Shown here piece after piece: positions 59,441 through 64,000 of a stretch of 64,000 nucleotides of DNA. Position 1 is the first letter of the stretch. The number at the start of each line of letters is the position of its first letter. The translations under genes were made by a program, and so were the position numbers. This DNA is from Colletotrichum lupini (taxonomy: Eukaryota > Ascomycota > Sordariomycetes > Glomerellales > Glomerellaceae), in the NCBI RefSeq assembly GCF_023278565.1, contig NC_064682.1:3472001-3536000 (forward strand), given 5' to 3'. The notes beneath the pieces are model-generated. The model saw only the letters and a program-made list of their open reading frames with translations. It searched no databases and was not told where the DNA came from.

Positions 59441-61338
59441 GCAATACAGGCAAAGGGTTTTGTCCCGGGAAGAGCCTTTGCAAGTGCTTTTGCGCTACAA
59501 TATGGTACCTGGGAGGTTCCCTTGATGCCGATGACTCTTGGACTTGATTGAGGATGACTCTATGCTGTGGCTCAGTTAGTTGGTTGCCACAGTCTCGAGG
59601 CTGACCGATAATAGACAACGAAACGTACCTTGTCCCAAATTGGCAGATGATGAATGTATTACGGGTCCAACTTTGCCCAAGCAATAGGTCAGACGGTATG
59701 GCTAACGATGTCCCATTCGACTTTCACCGACGGAAGTCACAGTTGAGGCATTGAGTGAGCGCGACGCTGGCAGAAATTTTGCTGACGTCATCACGAGCAC
59801 CCCTTAAGTCCGATGGATCGGACATTGTGCTACCTGCCTTCATCGTCGTTCTGTATTCCGCCTTGCTGTAACTGGTCACGTCCATCACCAAGGTACGGTC
59901 ATCATACCGAGTACTCGATTTCTCAACTGGCATTGATACAGAGTTCAAGACGGCGCTGCAATGTGCAATATGTTTGGGGGTTGCTGCGCCCATCGCGTGG
60001 CTGCTGTTGAGGCACTCCCACATTGGCGCGATAACACGCCCGCTGCATGATTTGTAGGGCAGGTTACTCCATCAAGAACAACTTCAAAAGAGCTAGATAT
60101 CCTGCTGTAGGGATCGGGGTTTCGTCCAAGACTCTGACGTCCAGCTGGCCTTTCGCACTTTCGCACCTTCGCACTTTTGGGCAAGAAACGGCTTAGTCCT
60201 ATCAGTGAAATGGGTGAGTTTCCAGATGCCTGGTTGAGGTGCCTTTAGGTAAAGCATTCGACCATGAGAACTCACAGCCTCCTTCCGAATGGCCAGAGTC
60301 CTTGACTAAACCCAATTAGGCGATTTTACCCGGCGTTTGCTGAGTGGCCAGGACAGTCACCGCTCGCCCGAACCTGGCAGCGCCTGCGGTTCCGAGCAGG
60401 GCCCCACCAAAACAGCCGTGCAAACCGACACCTCCGGTCCCGGAGAGTGGGCCCTAAAGGGTCCACCTCTGATAAGGACACCCGGAGGTTGAGGTCACCA
60501 GAGCTTATCGTCTAGGGTTTCCCCATCCAGCCCCTCGTCCCGCCCCTCCCCCCACTTTCTTCCATGTGTCTCTCTCCCCTCCACGTCTCTTCATCTGCAT
60601 TACTTTCCAAGACCAACGATTCCTTCATGCTCCCCAGCGCTTGAGCTAACCTGGAGTTTCATGGAGTTCTCTCCAGTCCCGAGAGACGAACCGTCGGAAA
60701 TGCGCAGCTAATGCACAGTCTGTGTGCGACTGTCCTTATCGGGTCGACCAGACGAAACGTTGACTACGCCTTACAACTCCATTCATCCTATCCTGTACCT
60801 CAATTCCGGAATACTAAGAAGCTAAAGCTAAAGCTCTTATCAAACCAATTCAGACGTCTCCACCGTGTCCAATGGATTGACTTATCGAATCGCAACGGCT
60901 TACAGCGCCCTTTGCCAATTGCCAATTGGCGTGACGCGCCACATCGCTTGTGCAAGGTACGGTGCACCTCGTTTGTCGTCTGAACGGCCCCCGAGCAATA
61001 CCCCAGATCGCTTTACTGCGTAGGCTTGCATTGCCTGATCCGGCTGGTCTTGGAGGGACGAGTCGCGCATCGGATGAGAACAAGAGAGCGCGCCTATCTT
61101 GCGCGCTCCTGGTCGGAAGAAGAGGGGTGAGGGGCCTCACTCTGGGGATCCCCTTGATCGATTTGGAGATATAAGCTGTAGCTTTATCTAGAGCTCGACT
61201 TCCCTCAATCCCCAATTGCAATCCTCTCGATACCCTCCACACTCGCCATTGACCTCTCGCAAGACCAGTTTCTCGGTGACAAGGAAACCTGTATAACCAT
61301 ACACACAGAGGACCTACACAACCACAGAGACATACACA
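59441..61338. other. Divergent intergenic upstream of the amine oxidase
   Basis: 1.9 kb shared 5' region of the RNase Z-like gene and the amine oxidase gene. No gene supported. Contains the GATA-motif cluster listed separately. Confidence 0.5.
60471..60886. promoter_or_regulatory. Cluster of five GATAAG motifs
   Basis: GATAAG at 60471 (plus) and CTTATC at 60504, 60735, 60836 and 60881 (minus), all within 416 bp and 450-870 bp upstream of the amine oxidase ATG. HGATAR sites are bound by AreA/NIT2-type nitrogen regulators; clustering upstream of an amine-degrading enzyme fits nitrogen control (inference). Confidence 0.55.
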
Positions 61339-63591
61339 ATGGCACCGCCGCACCCTCTAGATCCCCTCTCTTCCGCAGAGATTGAAAAGGCCATCGCCGC
61401 CGTCACAAAGGCCCACGGCGATGTCTTCTTCAACGTCGTCTCCCTCCACGAACCCCGCAAGGCCGAATTGACAAGATGGCTCGCCTCGCCCACGACAACA
61501 CCCCTCCCTGCCCGCATCGCCGACGTTGTCGTCATCGCAAAGGGCGGTAAGGTCTACGATGGCCTCGTTGACCTCGCCTCGGGCGCTATCACCAAGTGGG
61601 AGCTCATGCAAGGCGTGCAGCCCATCGTCAGTCCACCTTTACCACGATTCTTGCACCCGCGAGTCCAAGACTGACACTACAACCACAGATCACAATGGAA
61701 GAACTCCAAATCGTCGAACACATCTGCCGTACCGACCCCAAAGTCATCGAGCAGTGCGAAATCTCCGGCATCCCCAAATCCGACATGCACAAGGTCTACT
61801 GCGACCCCTGGACAATCGGCTACGACGAGCGCCACGGCAACACCATCCGCCTCCAGCAGGCCCTCATGTACTACCGCCCGGACCCGGACACCTGCCAGTA
61901 CCAGTACCCCCTCGACTTCTGCCCCATCTACGACGCCGACAAGCAGGCCATCATCGCCATCGACATCCCCACCGTCCGCCGGCCCCTCAGCAAGGCCGCC
62001 CCCGTCGACTACACACCCGCCGCCGTGAAGAAGCAGTCCGGCGGCTACCGCACCGATCTTAAGCCCATCAACATCACCCAGCCCCAGGGCGTCTCCTTCC
62101 AGATGCAGGGCCGCCAGATCTCCTGGCAGAACTGGAACTTCCACATCGGCTTCAACTACCGCGAGGGCATCGTCCTCAGCAACATCACCTACAACGACAA
62201 GGGCAACGTCCGCCCCATCTTTTACCGCCTGTCCCTCGCGGAAATGGTCGTCCCCTACGGAAACCCAGAGCACCCTCACCAGCGCAAGCACGCTTTCGAC
62301 CTGGGCGAGTACGGCGCCGGATACATGACAAACAGCCTCTCGCTCGGCTGCGACTGCAAGGGCGAGATCCACTACCTCGACGCCGAGTTCCCCACCCGCA
62401 ACGGCGGCGTGCGCACCATCAAGAACGCCATCTGCATCCACGAGGAGGACAGTGGCATTCTCTTCAAGCACACTGACTTCCGCGACGACTCTGTCATTGT
62501 CACCCGCGGCCGCAAGCTCATCATCCAGCAAATCTTTACCGCCGCAAACTACGAATACGCAATCCAATGGATCTTCCACGTAGGTTCCCTTTACTGAAGA
62601 ATACCAGAGACGAGAGACTAACACCCCACAAGCAAGACGGCACAATCCAGCCCGAAATCAAACTCACCGGCATCCTAAACACCTACTCCCTCAACCCGGG
62701 CGAAGACACAAAAGGCTGGGGCACCCAAGTCTACCCGGGCGTCAACGCCCACAACCACCAGCACCTCTTCTGCCTGCGCGTCGACGCCAACATCGACGGC
62801 CCCCGCAACACAGTCTTCGTCGCCGACGCCGTCGCCTCCGACGCGCCCGTCGGGTCCCCCGAGAACTTTTACGGAAACGCCTTTTACGCCAAGAAGACCA
62901 AGCTCGATACCACGGGCAAGTCAAAGACCGACTACGACGGGTCGACGAGCCGCACGTGGGAGATTGCGAATACGGATAAGCTGCATCCGTACAGCGGGAA
63001 GCCGGCGAGTTATAAGCTTGTCAGTAGGGAGGTTCCTGGGTTGTTGCCCAAGGAGGGGTCGTTGGTCTGGAAGCGCGCTGGTTTCGCGAGACACGCTGTG
63101 TACGTCACAAAGTGTAAGTCTCCCTCCCCCCTCTACCTCTCTCCTTCTCATTATTTCATCACATCTTCGGCTGGAATTGAAGCTGACCAACCCCAACAGA
63201 CCGCGACGACGAACTCTGGCCCGCGGGCCGCCACGTCCCCCAAACCTCGGGCGAGCCCTCCTCCGGCATCCCCGAATGGATCGGCGACGGCACAGAGTCC
63301 ATCGAGCAAGAGGACATTGTCCTCTGGCACACCTTCGGCGTCACCCACATCCCCGCGCCCGAGGACTTCCCCATCATGCCCGTGGAACCCATCACCCTCC
63401 TCCTGCGGCCGCGCAACTTCTTCGCGAACAACCCCGTCATGGACGTCCTGCCTAGCTACTGCAGCACGCCGAGCCAGGTCGCTGCCGGCAAGGGCGCGCT
63501 GGAGGCGGCGGATGGGGTGAGCAAGCTTGCTTTTGCGGGCGGTGCGGCTGCTGGGGAGTCGTGCTGTGCGCCGGGGAAGAGTAAGCTGTGA
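61339..63591 (+). CDS. Peroxisomal copper amine oxidase (topaquinone enzyme)
   Basis: Four exons, join(61339..61626, 61689..62579, 62633..63113, 63200..63591), give 683 aa. The topaquinone precursor is Tyr384 in AANYEYAI (consensus N-Y-D/E-Y). The catalytic-base region is AFDLGEYGAGYMTNSL with Asp about 300. Copper ligands are the HxH in NHQHLFCLRVD and the His of FGVTHIPAPEDFP near the C-terminus. N-terminal domains D2/D3 begin HPLDPLSSAEIEKA. The protein ends GKSKL, a perfect SKL peroxisomal targeting signal, and no signal peptide is present. It oxidises primary amines to aldehydes with release of ammonia and peroxide, so peroxisomal location beside catalase makes sense. Splicing restores the frame at each join (HFH|QDGTIQPE, TK-Y-RDDELWP style joins). 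Confidence 0.94.
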
Positions 63592-64000
63592 GGTGGTGGC
63601 GGTTTCTGTACTGAGGAATTTTGGATGAAGCGTTTGGGATAGATATTTAGGCTTGCACATAGTATTGGATAGCAATTTTATTCAACAGCACATGGCTGCT
63701 TTTCTTGCGTACTGTATGATAGAGTTCTATCCTCTCCAGACCCGTGGCGCTTTCCCAGGGCCTTATTCCAATCGAGAACAAGATTTCCGCCCATCGCCCG
63801 TACCCGCAAAGAACCGTTGAGTACGATAGCGTAGTGAGACTGTACGATAATGAGAGTCGATATTAGCCGCTCAAGACACGCGTCAACTAGACACCAAAGG
63901 CAGAAGATCGTGATTAGTCTCTTGCACTCCGTTAGCATGAACACTCTGACACTCGGGTGCGGCACGTACAACGCAGATGAGGAAACTTGCGATGATGCCA
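63592..64000. other. Intergenic at the window's right edge
   Basis: 409 bp downstream of the amine oxidase. A minus-strand ORF at 63678-63971 has no recognisable features. Confidence 0.5.

Noticed and set aside
61677..62645. A 322-aa ORF on the minus strand opposite the amine oxidase
   Set aside because: It mirrors GC-rich amine oxidase codons; low-complexity Val/Ala/Asp composition and no domain. The plus strand has TPQ, copper and PTS1 motifs.

Overview
The window reads as chromosomal DNA of a filamentous ascomycete (Pezizomycotina, most likely a Sordariomycete; this is inferred). The evidence is the gene content (Zn2Cys6 regulators, an AA9 oxygenase with a CBM1, a fungal-rhodopsin/PTH11-type receptor, a CFEM protein), short introns with GT..AG ends and CTRAC-like branch points, and three very AT-rich blocks in which CpA and TpG are almost absent. 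Those blocks look like repeats mutated by repeat-induced point mutation (RIP).

Layout. 0.2-11.4 kb is a run of minus-strand genes: a GH31 alpha-xylosidase-like enzyme, a Zn2Cys6 factor, a deoxyribose-phosphate aldolase with an in-frame TAA inside its reading frame, an MDR oxidoreductase, an intron-containing tRNA-Ile(AAU), and an AA9 polysaccharide monooxygenase. A gene-poor stretch follows, then a seven-helix receptor gene at 14.1-15.7 kb. From 16.0 to 26.6 kb lies a LANCL/LanC-like gene split by a 9.3 kb RIP-mutated LTR retrotransposon, which itself carries a nested 1.9 kb Fot1/pogo-type DNA transposon. A 5.3 kb island of normal composition (26.35-31.63 kb) holds the broken gene's first exon, a small secreted LPMO-like protein and an acyl-CoA dehydrogenase. 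A second LTR retrotransposon (31.6-38.5 kb, Copia-like, opposite orientation) ends 24 bp upstream of an intact MoaF-domain gene. Then come an APC permease pseudogene with an internal deletion, a second Zn2Cys6 factor, and a CFEM GPI protein. A third AT-rich block (49.6-56.1 kb) is a Tad1-like LINE on the minus strand with a 14 bp target-site duplication. The right end has a Baeyer-Villiger-type monooxygenase, an RNase Z-like hydrolase and a peroxisomal copper amine oxidase with a cluster of GATAAG sites upstream.

How the parts fit. Several genes suit a plant-associated or saprotrophic life: GH31, AA9 and the second LPMO for cell-wall attack, the CFEM protein and the receptor at the surface, and the amine oxidase for nitrogen scavenging. 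The main story is genome defence against transposons. All element boundaries could be placed by matched terminal repeats and target-site duplications. In both LTR pairs the aligned positions I read differ only by transitions. RIP-type mutations also appear in the host gene flanking one insertion. Three host genes are visibly broken (aldolase, LANCL-like, permease). Exon joins were worked out by hand; for every spliced intact gene the exon lengths sum to a multiple of three.
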